Below, piece by piece: positions 26,612-38,904 of a stretch of DNA of 64,000 nt. This DNA comes from Symbiodinium natans. Taxonomy: Eukaryota > Sar > Dinophyceae > Suessiales > Symbiodiniaceae. The notes beneath the pieces are model-generated. The model was not told where the DNA came from and ran no database searches. It saw nothing but the letters and a program-made list of their open reading frames with translations. Every line of letters starts with the position of its first letter. Positions within the stretch are counted from its first letter, which is position 1. The stretch covers positions 221,001 through 285,000 of the forward strand of contig CAJNDS010002156.1 of the NCBI GenBank assembly GCA_905221605.1, read 5' to 3'. A program made the position numbers and the translations under genes.

Positions 26612-29600
26612 TCAAATCTGGGCCTCGGAGGCATTCCCCATGTTAAACTGCACCGTCCGCTCGATGAGCTTCTCGGCCTGGCTCAAGCAGCTCAAAGTGT
26701 TTAGTCTTTAGGGTTTAGGAGGTTCGCGGTCGAGATGCTTCTTTTTTCTCCAACTCTGCTGGCCTGACTTGAAGCTTGTGTGCGCCAAGGTGCAGATACA
26801 AGGGCAGTCTCACGCTTCATTTTTGCTCCAAAGGGCGTGTTGGCCTCGACTCGGGTCGAGCCCCACAGCACAAAGGGCACAGTCCTTCAGAAGGAGTTTT
26901 TGGGCTCGGGCGATTCGCTCCGTTTGCCCTGTCCCCGTGGCACAAGGCTGCGGTTGCAGAGGGGCCCGCCTGGGGTTGAAGAATTTGTTGTAGTATATCG
27001 AAGTGGCGCACAGCCACAAATTCACTGACACCTGCGGCTCACTGACCCGCAATGCTATTCAGCATTTTCACTGACACACACACGAAACCGCGCTGACAAG
27101 AACTGTAGCCTTGAAGGCCATTCTCGATGGTTTTCTGCTAGTTTCTCCAAAAGCGGTGCTCTCGCAACGCCACGCATGCACGCTGAAGAACTTGACACAA
27201 CCTGCGGTGTTCTCACAAATCGCCAGGTCGGTCTCCGCAAGTGATGCATCAAGCTTGACTCGGCACAAGCCTTGTGGCTGCACGTCAATAGTCCTCCTCG
27301 GCAGTGGGCAACAATGAGCCTCGCGATGTCGGCTTCCACATCAGCCGCACTAGGACTGGGGCCTTTGGTCTGTATGAACCAGGCGCGACCATGGTGAGCT
27401 CTCACGCTCACCGACGTAGGGAATGTATCAGACAGCTGGTTCAGGCCGCTCTCGCGACAGGAAGGAAAGCATGCCAAAGTTTGCTTGGGGTCTTGCTTGG
27501 GTGCAGGGCTCAGTCAGCGAGCCAGCCCCACCTGTGTTCCCAAGGCCAAGGGGTGTGACCGGTGTGAGCCCCCAAGCGTGGCAAGCGTTGCCCCTCATCA
27601 ACGTCAAGGAGGAAGGGAGCTGCAGAGGAGGGAGGAAAGCTCGTGAACACTCAAACGGGACTAAACAGCCAATCTGCTCCCGGAGCCGCGTCGAAAGTTT
27701 CTTTCCTCGCTCGCCTAGCCAGCTGTCAAAGATTGTGAATTGCTTGTATTCCTTTTGACCTATCCTGTAAGCGAAAAGAAAGGAGATACTGGTAGAAGCC
27801 CTGCACTTAAAACGCGTCAAGACCTGGCAAGACAGCAGAGAGGGATGTGCCGGGCCGAAGCCTAGGACTTAGGAGAAAGCTCATCCTGCTTATCTCCTAC
27901 AAGATGTTCCATCTTACTAGTAGTCGTACTGTAGGACTTGCCAGTCAGTTCCGTGCAAACGAAGCGTTACCATCCCTGCACCTGCACGACAACAGGCCCC
28001 GACACAAAAACCCTATGTCGAGATTCTTCGGTAGCCTGACTTGGAGGTGCCAAGCAGTGCTGCTACCGTGTGCTGAGACGTAGCTCCGATGATATCCCTT
28101 TCCCTAGTGCTCTGCCTGCTGCACGTATTGCTCATCAAGCGAGGTGCCCCACCTGAGCGACTACAGGGTTGTCTGCCAAGTTTCTCAGGTGGGGTGGCCA
28201 CTTTAAGGATTCGATGCAAATCTCAGACAGCGGAAGACTTGCTACGCACTAGAACGTGTCTGGTTTCGGACTCAGAGGGACGAGTTGGGCTTGAGCTTGA
28301 GGCAGCCTGAAAAACAACATCATAAGACCCACCTGTTGCTGCTTCAGGACAGACCTTTAGCATGCCGTGCTCCCTTGCGTCTTGAGACCCTACACTACTA
28401 TTTGCTCAAGAACCCCAAAAGAATAAAAAAACAATAATCCCTATATTACCGTTAATAAGGAAGCACAATTTTGTGTTTCCCCACCCTCGGTGTGGGGTTG
28501 TTAGATTTTAACATCAACTCTTCTCCTCGCCCGGAACTCTTCTCCTCGCCCAGTCTACTCCTCGCTCATCCCTGGAGTGCCCAACCCCAAAGTGTCCCTG
28601 GAGTGCCCAACTAGAGTGTTCTTGGAGCCCAACCCCAGAGTCAGAGTGTCTCCGGATTGCCCAACCGAGGTCTCCAGGGTGCCCAACCCCAGCGTCCCTG
28701 GAGTGCCCAACCCCAGAGTGTCCGCGGAGTGCCCAGCCCCCAAGTCGGGCCCAGTCTCTCCCTGAAGTGGGTGGGGATGTTCGAAGTAAAATAATTTTTT
28801 GGGTTCCTAAGCAATTAGTAGTACAGTGAGGCCTTTCTTGGTTCAGACCTTCGCACGCCTTGACCAAACACAACCCTTCCCAAACCTTACGCTCGTCCAA
28901 AGCTACACGTACGTCCTTCCTGAACCCTCATCGTTTTGGGGCCTCATGTCATGTCCCGATCCCATGCTACTCTGAGCTGAACGAATTTTGTGTGAAAAGC
29001 CGCCAACAAAGAGGCCTGCAAACCCTAAGAAGTGCACTCTGAACAGGACCTTTGAGCAAAGGCATCGTGATCACCTTTTCATGAGGCCTCCATCTCGCAA
29101 GCCCAAACAAACCACCTTGGATTGAAACGTGCGCAACCCAGAAATGCCAACCCCCTATCCGCCCATCCCCTTCGCTAGCCCTAAACCCTAAACCCTAAAC
29201 CCTAAACCCTAAACCCTAAACCCTAAACCCTAAACCCTAAACCCTCAACCCTGAACCCTAAACCCTAAACCCTAAACCTAAACCCTAAACCCTAAACCCT
29301 AAACCTCCAACTCTGAACTCGGATGAACTCCGCTGCCCAGCCGCAGGCACTTGCCCTCTTTGGCCCCGCTTGCAGCTGCGGCCTGCGGCTTCGGGCTTTG
29401 ACGGCTTCCGAGATGGCTGGTTTGGGGTTTAGGGTTTAGGGTTTAGGGTTTAGGGTTTAGGGTTTAGGGTTTAGGGTTTAGGGTTTAGGGTTTAGGGTTT
29501 AGGGTTTAGGGTTTAGGGTTGAGGGGGGACAATTATGGGGGTTTCCGAAATTAAGAGGTACCTCTTCTTACAAGGGAATCTTACTATTTGGGGGTCTATA

Positions 29601-29939
29601 TTAGGGTCCCCTATTTTCGCAAATTCTCATATGGCCGTAGACCTCCAGTCCTTCTAGGAAAGGCAGGTAGCAAGAGTTGGAAACGCTACATGTCGCAGGT
29701 GCGCTCTTGAAGCGTGCACTGTTGGGACTTGCAGCCCTCGATGGAATTGTGGGATTGTGGGCTTCTGGCTTTCGGCGCGGTGGACCTTGTGGCAGGTGGT
29801 TTCAAGGATTGATGTGTTCATGAAGGCAACGGATGCGGTTTGCAGATTAGGCAGGGGCAGTCCTGTATCCGACTTTCCGGTGATGGAATGTCGTTCAAGC
29901 AGACGACAAACTCTCGGAACCTGAGAGCAGCTGTGCAAG
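26612..29939 (-). CDS. Three-exon hypothetical gene (3' part)
   Basis: Exons 29831-29939 (after AACCCAAAG; ends CATCC|GTTGCC), 29305-29416 (after CCAAACCAG; ends TTGGAG|GTTTAGGG) and 26612-26677 (after CTTGAGCCAG; stop TGA). Phases agree: 94 residues plus stop. The first exon has FREFVVCLNDIPSPESRIQD and a DCPCLIC cysteine cluster; the second is Ala/Ser/Gly-rich and ends VHPSSELE; the last reads EKLIERTVQFNMG. A hairpin element (29534-29630) sits in the first intron. Cys-x-Cys-x2-Cys could bind metal, but no family is recognised. The join to the last exon is the weakest link. Confidence 0.45.
26705..28390. other. No confident gene
   Basis: Between the terminal exon 26612-26677 and the next exon upstream on minus this is probably one long intron; open frames on both strands carry no domain or splice support. 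Confidence 0.5.
28394..28822. mobile_element. MITE-like family G, long copy with internal minisatellite
   Basis: Ends ACTACTATTTGCTCAAGAAC and its inverted partner ending AGGAACCC-type arm at 28800-28822. The 429-bp interior holds GC-rich tandem units (CCCTGGAGTGCCCAACCCC and variants, 28560-28740), unusual cargo for so short an element. Confidence 0.68.
29176..29523. repeat. Inverted telomere arrays around exon 29305-29416
   Basis: CCCTAAA 29176-29304 and TTTAGGG 29424-29523, the largest inverted pair in the window. Confidence 0.95.
29534..29630 (+). mobile_element. MITE-like family A, copy 5
   Basis: ATGGGGGTTTCCGAAATTAA to TATTTTCGCAAATTCTCAT, inside an intron of the 26612-29939 gene. 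Confidence 0.75.
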
Positions 29940-29940
29940 C

Positions 29941-30000
29941 TTTGGGTTTAAGGTTTAGGTTTTAGGGTTTAGGGTTTAGGGTTTAGGGTTTAGGGTTTGT
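29941..30000 (+). repeat. TTTAGGG array
   Basis: Eight units on the acceptor side of exon 29831-29939. Confidence 0.92.
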
Positions 30001-30582
30001 TAGACAGCCGTTTGCTCCAGGCCTGTCGATGGATTTGCTCAGTTGTCATCTCTCCCCTGAAACTCTCCGCATGAAACACCCAACAAACTTGTGGCGGGCG
30101 TCACGGAAATCCAGCTCTCAGAATATGGAATGTGAGGACTGTGCATGACTGCTCTGGATGACAAGTCTAAACTTTAATGACCGAGCAAGACTGCTAAGCA
30201 GCGCACACTCTGAGAACACGCTCCGCCACGCGTTCTGTAGAGTCCTTGAGCTTAACTTCGTCGCCTTCGCGGGTTCAGACTCTACAGAGATCAGGGTTTA
30301 AAGGCTTGGTTTGGGTAGGGTTCAATTGGGCCAAGGGGTTTTTGATGCTGAGAAAGCTGTCTTCTTGGTTGACTCTGACTGTCTGCTGTCTGCAGTGCGA
30401 AGGGCTCACATTCTCCTAGGGCACAGATGCCACCAAAGCCAGCAAGGCCTAAGCAAACTGTAGACTGTAGAAAAGCTGGAGCCTCTAGAGCAGAGCAAAC
30501 ACGACCACAAAAGCATGATTTGACGATGACGAGCACGACCGCTAGAACGATAAAGAAGAAACCTGCTATACTACTAGTACGA

Positions 30583-30663
<81 letters not shown>

Positions 30664-31456
30664 CTGCCACTGCCGCTGACGCTGCCGCTGCTACTGCTAC
30701 TAGGATGACTGCTGCTACTACTGCTGCTACTTCTACTGCTACTACAGGCCAGAAGACACCGAATCTGATCAGTTTTTTGCTTGCTTGGGAGGGTCTTGAT
30801 GGCGGTAACTGTCAAACATGGGCCTATCCGACCAAAACGAGCCTATGTAGCCTATAAGAGCCCAAGGGAGCGGAGCCTGCAAGAGCCGAAGAAACAGAGC
30901 CGAAGGAAAACTCAGAGCTTATCAGTGTCACGCATTGCTTGTCTTTATGGTGCACTGCTTGTTGTGGTAAATTAAATAGATTGCTTCGAATGCATGCGGC
31001 TGCACGGCATCATCCGCAATCAGCTTCGAAACGTTGAAGCTGTGAATATCTGCTTGCCCTGCCTTTTGGTACCAGCTTGACGACCTCATGCCGGGCCAGA
31101 TAGGTTCTGTTCTCGCCAGGAAGTTAGAGTTGCGTTGCTTTTTCGCCTTATGGGGAATTGCCGTCCAGGTCTAGAACATCTGGATTGAAGTGGTGTGTAT
31201 GCGTTCTTCTGATATCCATCTTCACTGCCAAAAAACAGCATCTTCGCTGGCGATTCCGGAGCTTGTTAGGACCGAGGGGCCTTGCTAAGGCTTCGCTATT
31301 CAGAGCATTTCAACAGCCCGGAAGATTTCGGGATGCCATTGCAGCGATGCCTACCGAAGTCTAAGTGGCGGCCATCGCGAGCTTCTTCGGTACATTTCTG
31401 CTGCAGAAAGTTGAAACTGTCTGCGGCACGACGCTGAAAGCACCTCCCCTGCCGTG
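30001..31456. other. Microsatellite and unassigned DNA
   Basis: Apart from the (ACG)n tract nothing recognisable; several open frames here are triplet-repeat artefacts. Confidence 0.55.
30580..30745 (+). repeat. (ACG)n trinucleotide tract
   Basis: Perfect GACGCC then GAC units to 30663, followed by degenerate GCTACT/GCC triplets. Confidence 0.95.
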
Positions 31457-34250
31457 TCGAGCATCATGAGCATCAGCCGCCCAGGCCCTTGGCATTCAAA
31501 GCCAGGTGAGCGAGCATCATGAGCATCAGCTGCCCAGGCCCTCAGCGCTGAAGGCCAAGTGGACGAGCATCATGAGCATCAGCCGCCCAGGCCCTTAGCA
31601 TGCCCAGGGCATCACGAGCATCAGCCGCAGCAAGCCGTCAGCTTGCAAGCCAAGTAGGCGAGCATCATGAGCATCAGCCGCCCAGGCCCTTAGCATTCAA
31701 AGCCAAGTGAGCGAGCATCATGAGCATCAGCTGCCCAGGCCCTCAGCGCTGAAGGCCAAGTGGACGAGCATCATGAGCATCAGCCGCCCAGGCCCTTAGC
31801 ATGCCCAGGGCATCACGAGCATCAGCCGCAGCAAGCCGTCAGCTTGCAAGCCAAAGTAGGCGAGCATCATGAGCATCAGCCGCCCAGGCCCTTAGCATTC
31901 AAAGCCAAGTGAGCGAGCATCATGAGCATCAGCTGCCCAGGCCCTCAGCGCTGAAGGCCAAGTGGACGAGCATCATGAGCATCAGCCGCCCAGGCCCTTA
32001 GCATGCCCAGGGCATCACGAGCATCAGCCGCAGCAAGCCGTCAGCTTGCAAGCCAAAGTAGGCGAGCATCATGAGCATCAGCCGCCCAGGCCCTTAGCAT
32101 TCAAAGCCAAGTGAGCGAGCATCATGAGCATCAGCTGCCAAGGCCCTCAGCGCTGAAGGCCAAGTGGACGAGCATCATGAGCATCAGCCGCCCAGGCCCT
32201 TAGCATGCCCAGGGCATCACGAGCATCAGCCGCAGCAAGCCGTCAGCTGCAAGCCAAAGTAGGCGAGCAATCATGCCGCCCAGGCAAGCATCAGCCGCCG
32301 AGCTCATGAGCATCAGCTGCCCAGGCCCTCAGCGTGAAGGCCAAGTGGACGCGCATCATGAGCATCAGCCGCCCAGGCCCTTAGCATGCCCAGGGCATCA
32401 CGAGCATCAGCCGCAGCAAGCCGGCACTTGCAACCAAAGTAGGCGAGCATCATGAGCATCAGCCGCCCAGGCCCTTAGCCTTCAAAGCAATGAGCGAGCA
32501 TCATAGCTCAGCTGCCAAGGCCCTCAGCGCTGAAGGCCACAGTGGACTGAGCATCAGCATCATGAGCATAAGCAGGCCCTTAGCATTCAAAGCCAAGTGC
32601 GAGCATCATGAGCATCAGCATCAGCGCCCAAGGGCGAGCATCATGAGCATCAGCCGCCCAGGCCCTTAGCATGCCCAGGGCATCACGAGCATCAGCCGCA
32701 GCAAGCCGTCAGCTTGCAAGCCAAGTAGGCGAGCATCATGAGCATCAGCCGCCCAGGCCCTTAGCATTCAAAGCCAAGTGAGCGAGCATCATGAGCATCA
32801 GCTGCCAAGGCCCTCAGCGCTGAAGGCCAAGTGGACGAGCATCATGAGCATCAGCCGCCCAGGCCCTTAGCATGCCCAGGGCATCACGAGCATCAGCCGC
32901 AGCAAGCCGTCAGCTTGCAAGCCAAAGTAGGCGAGCATCATGAGCATCAGCCGAGTGAGCATGAGCATCAGCTGCCCAGGCCCTCAGTGCTGAAGGCCAA
33001 GTGGACGAGCATCATGAGCATCAGCCGCCCAGGCCCTTAGCATGCCCAGGGCATCACGAGCATCAGCCGCAGCAAGCCGTCAGCTTGCAAGCCAAGTAGG
33101 CGAGCATCATGAGCATCAGCCGCCCAGGCCCTTAGCATTCAAAGCCAAGTGAGCGAGCATCATGAGCATCAGCTGCCCAGGCCCTCAGCGCTGAAGGCCA
33201 AGTGGACGAGCATCATGAGCATCAGCCGCCCAGGCCCTTAGCATGCCCAGGGCATCACGAGCATCAGCCGCAGCAAGCCGTCAGCTTGCAAGCCAAAGTA
33301 GGCGAGCATCATGAGCATCAGCCGCCCAGGCCCTTAAGCATTCAAAGCCAAGTGAGCGAGCATCATGAGCATCAGCTGCCCAGGCCCTCAGCGCTGAAGG
33401 CCAAGTGGACGAGCATCATGAGCATCAGCCGCCCAGGCCCTTAGCATGCCCAGGGCATCACGAGCATCAGCCGCAGCAAGCCGTCAGCTTGCAAGCCAAA
33501 GTAGGCGAGCATCATGAGCATCAGCCGCCCAGGCCCTTAGCATTCAAAGCCAAGTGAGCGAGCATCATGAGCATCAGCTGCCAAGGCCCTCAGCGCTGAA
33601 GGCCAAGTGGACGAGCATCATGAGCATCAGCCGCCCAGGCCCTTAGCATGCCCAGGGCATCACGAGCATCAGCCGCAGCAAGCCGTCAGCTTGCAAGCCA
33701 AAGTAGGCGAGCATCATGAGCATCAGCCGCCCAGGCCCTTAGCAGTGCTGAAGGCCAAGTGGACGAGCATCATGAGCATCAGCCGCCCAGGCCCTTAGCA
33801 TGCCCAGGGCATCACGAGCATCAGCCGCAGCAAGCCGTCAGCTTGCAAGCCAAAGTAGGCGAGCATCATGAGCATCAGCCGCCCAGGCCCTTAGCATTCA
33901 AAGCCAAGTGAGCGAGCATCATGAGCATCAGCTGCCCAGGCCCTCAGCGCTGAAGGCCAAGTGGACGAGCATCATGAGCATCAGCCGCCCAGGCCCTTAG
34001 CATGCCCAGGGCATCACGAGCATCAGCCGCAGCAAGCCGTCAGCTTGCAAGCCAAAGTAGGCGAGCATCATGAGCATCAGCCGCCCAGGCCCTTAGCATT
34101 CAAAGCCAAGTCGAGCATCATGAGCATCAGCTGCCCAGGCCCTGAGCGCTGAAGGCCAAGTGGACGAGCATCATGAGCATCAGCCACAGCAGGCCCTCAG
34201 CATTGCAAGCCAAGTAGGCGAGCATCATGAGTATCAGCCGCCCAGGCCCT
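31457..34250 (+). repeat. Higher-order minisatellite, 202-bp unit
   Basis: About fourteen units of 202 bp, each built from four related monomers (53, 53, 45 and 51 bp) that begin with AGCATCATGAGCATCAGC or a close variant. 32270-32640 is scrambled by deletions. A 202-bp period does not preserve a reading frame, so the short His/Pro-rich frames here are not genes. Confidence 0.95.
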
Positions 34251-34779
34251 TATAAAGACAGGGAGGCATGATACAAACTACAACACTGGAAAATGTTCAG
34301 ATGCTAAGTAGGACAGCGAACGCACCAGGCTCATGAAGGCTCCCGGATTTCTGCAGCAAAGAACTGCATTACAGACATGTCCAAAGTGCTGTGGCCATCA
34401 AAGGACAATGACCACGAAACTCAACACAACCGACTATGTATGGCTCACACATGCACACACCCTCCTCCGCGAATCCCAAGACCATCAACTGCCATCAACA
34501 CCAGGCCCCTCACCAGGAAGGCGTCCTGACGATCATCTGAGTCCTTGAGCCTGCGGTGAGATACCGTGAGCTTCCGCTTCTCTCAGGAGCTCAGAAATAG
34601 TCCGGATGCAAAGGCTTCGGGGCCAGTCTTGGCAGGGACTTCAAGGCCTTGATGCTGTTTTGATGGGTTATCGTGTGGGGTTGCGCAGGGCTTCAGCTCT
34701 TAAGGTTCGGGCGGGGCAGCTTGGCTTTGGACTTCGAGGCGATTGCTGTTCAACCGAGTCGGGCCTTCTACCGTTTACA

Positions 34780-34907
34780 ACCTAAACCCGAAACCCGAAA
34801 CCCGAAACCCGAAACCCGAAACCCTAAACCCTAAACCCTAAACCCTAAACCCTAAACCCTAAACCCTAAACCCTAAACCCTAAACCCTAAACCCTAAACC
34901 CTAAACC
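34780..34907 (-). repeat. CCCTAAA array with CCCGAAA block
   Basis: Five consecutive CCCGAAA units then about twelve CCCTAAA units. Confidence 0.94.
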
Positions 34908-34951
34908 CTCAAGCACAGCAAAGGAAACAGAGGCTACAATGAGATGGGTCG
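34908..34951 (-). CDS. Short exon island
   Basis: After TTTCTCCCTACAG the minus strand reads THLIVASVSFAVLE in one frame and meets CTTGAG|GGTTTAGGG. The acceptor is strong. Phase does not match the four-exon gene upstream, so it may belong to it by another donor or to another gene. Confidence 0.35.
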
Positions 34952-35313
34952 CTGTAGGGAGAAAGTCACGGCTTTTGTAACCCTACACTGAAGTTCAAGC
35001 AGACCAACAAAGCAAGACCAAAACACCACAATTCTTCAAAGAAAACACTACACACATCAAACCCCAAAACTCAGAGGATATCGCTCTTCTGGTCACCAAG
35101 TGAGATCTTCATCCAGTAAGGGCATGATCTGCATACTTTCGAGATGCTCGAGCACATGCATGCAACACTCCTTGCTCAGGATACAACCTGTTCACACTTC
35201 AACGAACTGAAGGGTGCAACTCTGCCTGGTGCGCATGGGTCCTACACAGTTTGCTGACTTGAGCTTGGAAGCTTGTCCGAGCCATCCCCCATGTCTGTGT
35301 GAACGCAGTTGTT

Positions 35314-35550
35314 GAACCCTAAACCCTAAACCCTAAACCCTAAACCCTAAACCCTAAACCCTAAACCCTAAACCCTAAACCCCAAACCCTAAACCCTAAA
35401 CCCTAAACCCTAAACCCTGGCCAGGCAAGGTGAGAGCTGCCCCAAGAGCCGCGCTGGACCACCTCCTCGGGGCTCAAGGGCCTCGGAGGCTGGTTTAGGG
35501 TTTAGGGTTTCGGGTTTAGGGTTTCGGGTTTAGGGTTTAGGGTTTAGGGG
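35314..35550. repeat. Inverted telomere arrays around exon 35416-35489
   Basis: CCCTAAA 35314-35415 and TTTAGGG 35494-35550 with TTTCGGG variants. Confidence 0.93.
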
Positions 35551-36624
35551 ATTTGAGATCTACGGTTTGGGGCTTTGTGGGCTCAAGCCCTAGCTCCTTG
35601 GGCTTCGGCTTCGGGAGTTGGGCTTTGTGTGTCGCATGAAGTGTTGGGGGCATAGGGCTTAGGGTTCAGGGTTTAGGGTTTAGGGTTTAGGGTTATGGGC
35701 ATCATGCACAATGCTGCAGGGATGACTAGTACAAGGCATTCGGGATGAATGGACTCAGAAAAAGCGGTCGCTGTATGGTGGCTGAAGTAGATCGCTATCC
35801 AAGGGCCCACAATCCTCATGCTTTAGTGGTTCAGCTCCTTTCTCAGAACCCACAACAACCTCAGCCCGGCAAAACTGTTAAACAACTTCTGCCTGCAACA
35901 CTTGCCTGCAAGCAATTCTCGCCCTCGTGTATGGGAGTCTTCAAGCATTTGAAGCATTTGGGTAGTTCTCTAAACTAGGGTGCCGCCTATGATGGGTAGC
36001 CAAAAAAGGGACCTTGATTTAGGAAACTACCCATCTTGCGTCAACCTGAAACTGCCCCAGCTGAGCCGCTTCGGGTCGCTGAAGCGTCGAAAGAAATCCG
36101 CGTACGCTGCAACAGACTCTGCCACGAGGTGCCGAGTCCTTGAAGCAGTGGGGGGGCGGGGGGGCGGTCAGAGCGGTACCCTGCCGACAGTTCGCGCAAG
36201 CGTTCGTGTACACAGCAGCCTCAAAACCTAAACCCTAAACCCCTAAACCCTGAACCCTGAACCCTGAACCCTGAACCCTGAACCCTGAACCCTAAACCCT
36301 AAACCCTAAGCCCTAAACCCTAAACCCTAAACCCTAAACCCTAAACCCTAAACCCTCGAGCTGAGCCCCTAGATGCGGCCGTTCCAAACTCTGAAGATGG
36401 GATCTTAAACCCTAATCCTAAACCCTAAACCCTGAACTCATGAAACCTCAAAGTCTTTCCTGCGACTTCAGGTCCCAAGCTCCCTCCAAACCCTAAACCC
36501 TAAACCCTAAACCCTAAACCCTAAACCCTAAACCCCAAACCCTAAACCCTCCGGGGGCGCAGCTGGACGGAGAGCAGCGCCCGAATCCCCGCAAAGAAGC
36601 GCTGCTCTGCAGGGCTCCTCGAAA
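35416..36624 (-). CDS. Four-exon hypothetical gene fragment
   Basis: Exons 36548-36624, 36431-36459, 36354-36390 and 35416-35489, each ending at |GTTTAGG and starting after AG (CTGTTAG, GTCGCAG, CTTCAG, AACCAG). Phases run 2-1, 1-0, 0-1, 1-0 with no stop: 72 codons. Strings: RAALLCGDSGAALRP, KTLRFHEFR, LERPHLGAQLE, ARLLGQLSPCLAR. The 40-base intron 36391-36430 and the other introns are built from TTTAGGG units. Other frames in these GC-rich exons are also open, so confidence rests on the splice phase. Confidence 0.42.
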
Positions 36625-36675
36625 CTAACAGGGTTTAGGGTTTAGGGTTTAGGGTTTAGGGTTTAGAGTTTAGGG
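36227..36675. repeat. Cluster of telomere arrays around three small exons
   Basis: CCCTAAA at 36227-36353 (with a block of six CCCTGAA units), 36410-36430 and 36487-36547; TTTAGGG at 36629-36675. Exons at 36354-36390, 36431-36459 and 36548-36624 fill the gaps. Confidence 0.93.
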
Positions 36676-36688
36676 GGGGAGGGGGGGA

Positions 36689-36754
36689 TTAAAGTACCCC
36701 CCATTATACTGCTTTCAGTACTAAGGACTGTTAGCATACGGGGGAACATCCCAA
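36689..36754. mobile_element. MITE-like family B, copy 2 (partial)
   Basis: Only the right arm is clear: AAGGACTGTTAGCATACGGG then GGAACATCCCAA. Confidence 0.55.
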
Positions 36755-36848
36755 CCCTTATGTCTAAACGTTTTAGGGTCTGAGAGTTTAGCAAGCTCAG
36801 TGTTTTACAAGTGGTTCGCAGCTTGAGGTTTGCGGGAGAAGACACGCG

Positions 36849-36903
36849 ACACACACACACACACACACACACACCCACACGCACACGCACACGCACACGC
36901 AGA
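36849..36903 (+). repeat. (CA)n / (CACACG)n microsatellite
   Basis: Thirteen CA units followed by CACACG repeats. Confidence 0.95.
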
Positions 36904-37245
36904 CACAATGATAGTGTGGGGAATAGGTGAGACAGAACAGGTTGGTGGATTTGATGCTTTTCTAGGTTCCGGCAAAGTGCGCTCACGACAAAACTGTCCT
37001 TTAGAGCTGCGTAGCTTGGGGATAAAGATTTTTCGTTGCACTGCAGAGCCTTTCATGCCTTTCTGTGGGCTGCAGCGGGTTTTGGAGAGTTGAGGGCTTC
37101 AATTTTGCAACACGAGCTTGAAATCTGAAGCAAAGCAATGAGAAGCCTCCTGAAACTAGACTTTCAGCTGCCCATCAGCGAAGTAACGCTAACGACACCA
37201 GGAGGATCGGCCTATCCTCTGTTGCCATCGGTAGATCTAGCCTAC

Positions 37246-37356
37246 TTGGTAGCCCAGTAACCATATTACAATAGGGCACCCTTTTTTGGTGTTGGTTGCT
37301 TTATAAGGGAACCCAGAACCAAAAAAAGGGTAAAGGGTACCGCTGGGCTACCAAGC
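37246..37356. mobile_element. MITE-like family H, with CCTA flanks
   Basis: 111 bp with arms CTTGGTAGCCCAGTAACC and GGTACCGCTGGGCTACCAAG, flanked by CCTA on each side (37242-37245, 37357-37360). Confidence 0.8.
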
Positions 37357-37934
37357 CTAATGAAGACGTCTTCTGCATGCGCACCTCCCAACACATGCAC
37401 TACCTGGCGACTACCTGCACGCATCCAGAAAGGAATGGAGTGCACCCGAAGTCTCTGTTAGGGTTTAGGGATTAGGGTTTAGGGTTTAGGGTTTAAGAAG
37501 CGGCACATTGGCAGGTCGGTCCTCAAGTGCAGGTTCTCCTGGCGAGCTTCTCCCAGAAATGACAATACAGCTAGCACTGCAGTTGCACAACCATACCAGA
37601 CTGGCTATGCAGACATAAAATTTTAAAGCTGATGGTGAGCGAGCCAAAGCCAGCCGTCCAAACCGTGACCAGCAACAAAAACGACAAGTGTTGGAAGGAG
37701 TTGTGTGGGTGTGCGCGGTGATCTCACACAGGGGCTCGTGTCATGTTCCGAGGGCAGACAGCTTTGGAACAGGCAGAGGCCGCACGTGCACTGCGAACCG
37801 TAGGATGGTAGGACTTCAGAACACGCCGCATGATGGGAAGCTCTATTTCTGAAGCATGACCTAGAGGGCACTGGCATGGAACAGTACGAATGCTTTAGAG
37901 GGCCGAGGGCTCAGCAACAGACTGGAGGTGCATG

Positions 37935-38028
37935 TTGGGATGTTCCCCCTTATACTAACAGTCCTTAATAGGGATTATCATACCCAAACTATGATCCCTA
38001 TTAAGGACTGCTAGTATCAGGGGGATCC
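37935..38028. mobile_element. MITE-like family B, copy 3
   Basis: Long near-perfect hairpin: ACAGTCCTTAATAGGGAT pairs with ATCCCTATTAAGGACTGC. Confidence 0.8.
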
Positions 38029-38112
38029 TTGCGACAGCATGAGAAGAAGAAGTCACACAGCCTTGAGCTGCCTAGGTTCAGCCAGGCGAAAAGAAGTGCT
38101 GTTAGGGAAGTG

Positions 38113-38190
38113 CTATATAGGGGTCGGAAAAATTACTCATATGATTCTTTGTGATCCCTATATATGAAATTATTCAGACCCCTATATTAG
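38113..38190. mobile_element. MITE-like family D, copy 1
   Basis: TATATAGGGGTCGGAAAAATT pairs roughly with AAATTATTCAGACCCCTATA. Confidence 0.65.
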
Positions 38191-38904
38191 GGAATCCGGG
38201 GGCTGAGAAGAACTGCAGAACGTCTGCCTCGCGCAGGATTGCGCACACTTCTTCGAACCACTGGGACTTGAACCTCACGCGCGGCTTGGAGAGCTCTTGA
38301 AAGCCTTAAGCTGCTGAGGCATTCACAGAAACCCTAAACCCCAAACCCTGAAGGAACCCTAAACCGCATGGCATCCCGGAGAATCCTGGTGACAAAGAGC
38401 GCGCGAAAGCCAGAACCCTGTGAGAGACCTCCCGAAGACCTGAAATGTGCAAAAAAAACTGTCGCGGTTGGTATGAGGGCCCCGACTTCGCGAACACTTC
38501 GTGACAGCAACTTTTTTGCCTGGTGATATCTTCGACAGCTGGGTTGAGGAATGACTGGGACTTTACACTAGCACCTAGTTAGGATTTAGGGTCTTCTTGA
38601 CTTACTGCAGGGGGGGGATGATTTCCGAAGGCTTGACCAGGAAAGCGCATCAGTCAGACATCAATCAAGCACGCAGCAAGGAAATAGGATTGCAGAGATC
38701 AGAGATCCGGAAGACTTCGCCTCTCAGAAAAGTGGTCGATGTCCACCTGAGGCTTGGTATGGCTTCGCAGAACACCCGGAGCCAGCTTGGCCCTTTGAAG
38801 CCACGAACTCCTCTGAATTCTGCAGCAACTCCAAACCCACCTTCGGCAGAGCCTGAACAGCCTCAAGCAAAAAAAAAAAAGGGATAGTAAAATAAGTAAG
38901 GCAT

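Noticed and set aside
31457-34250. Repeated trinucleotide-rich array that might suggest a CRISPR or a repetitive protein gene
   Set aside because: No unique spacers, 202-bp period breaks frame; it is a higher-order minisatellite.
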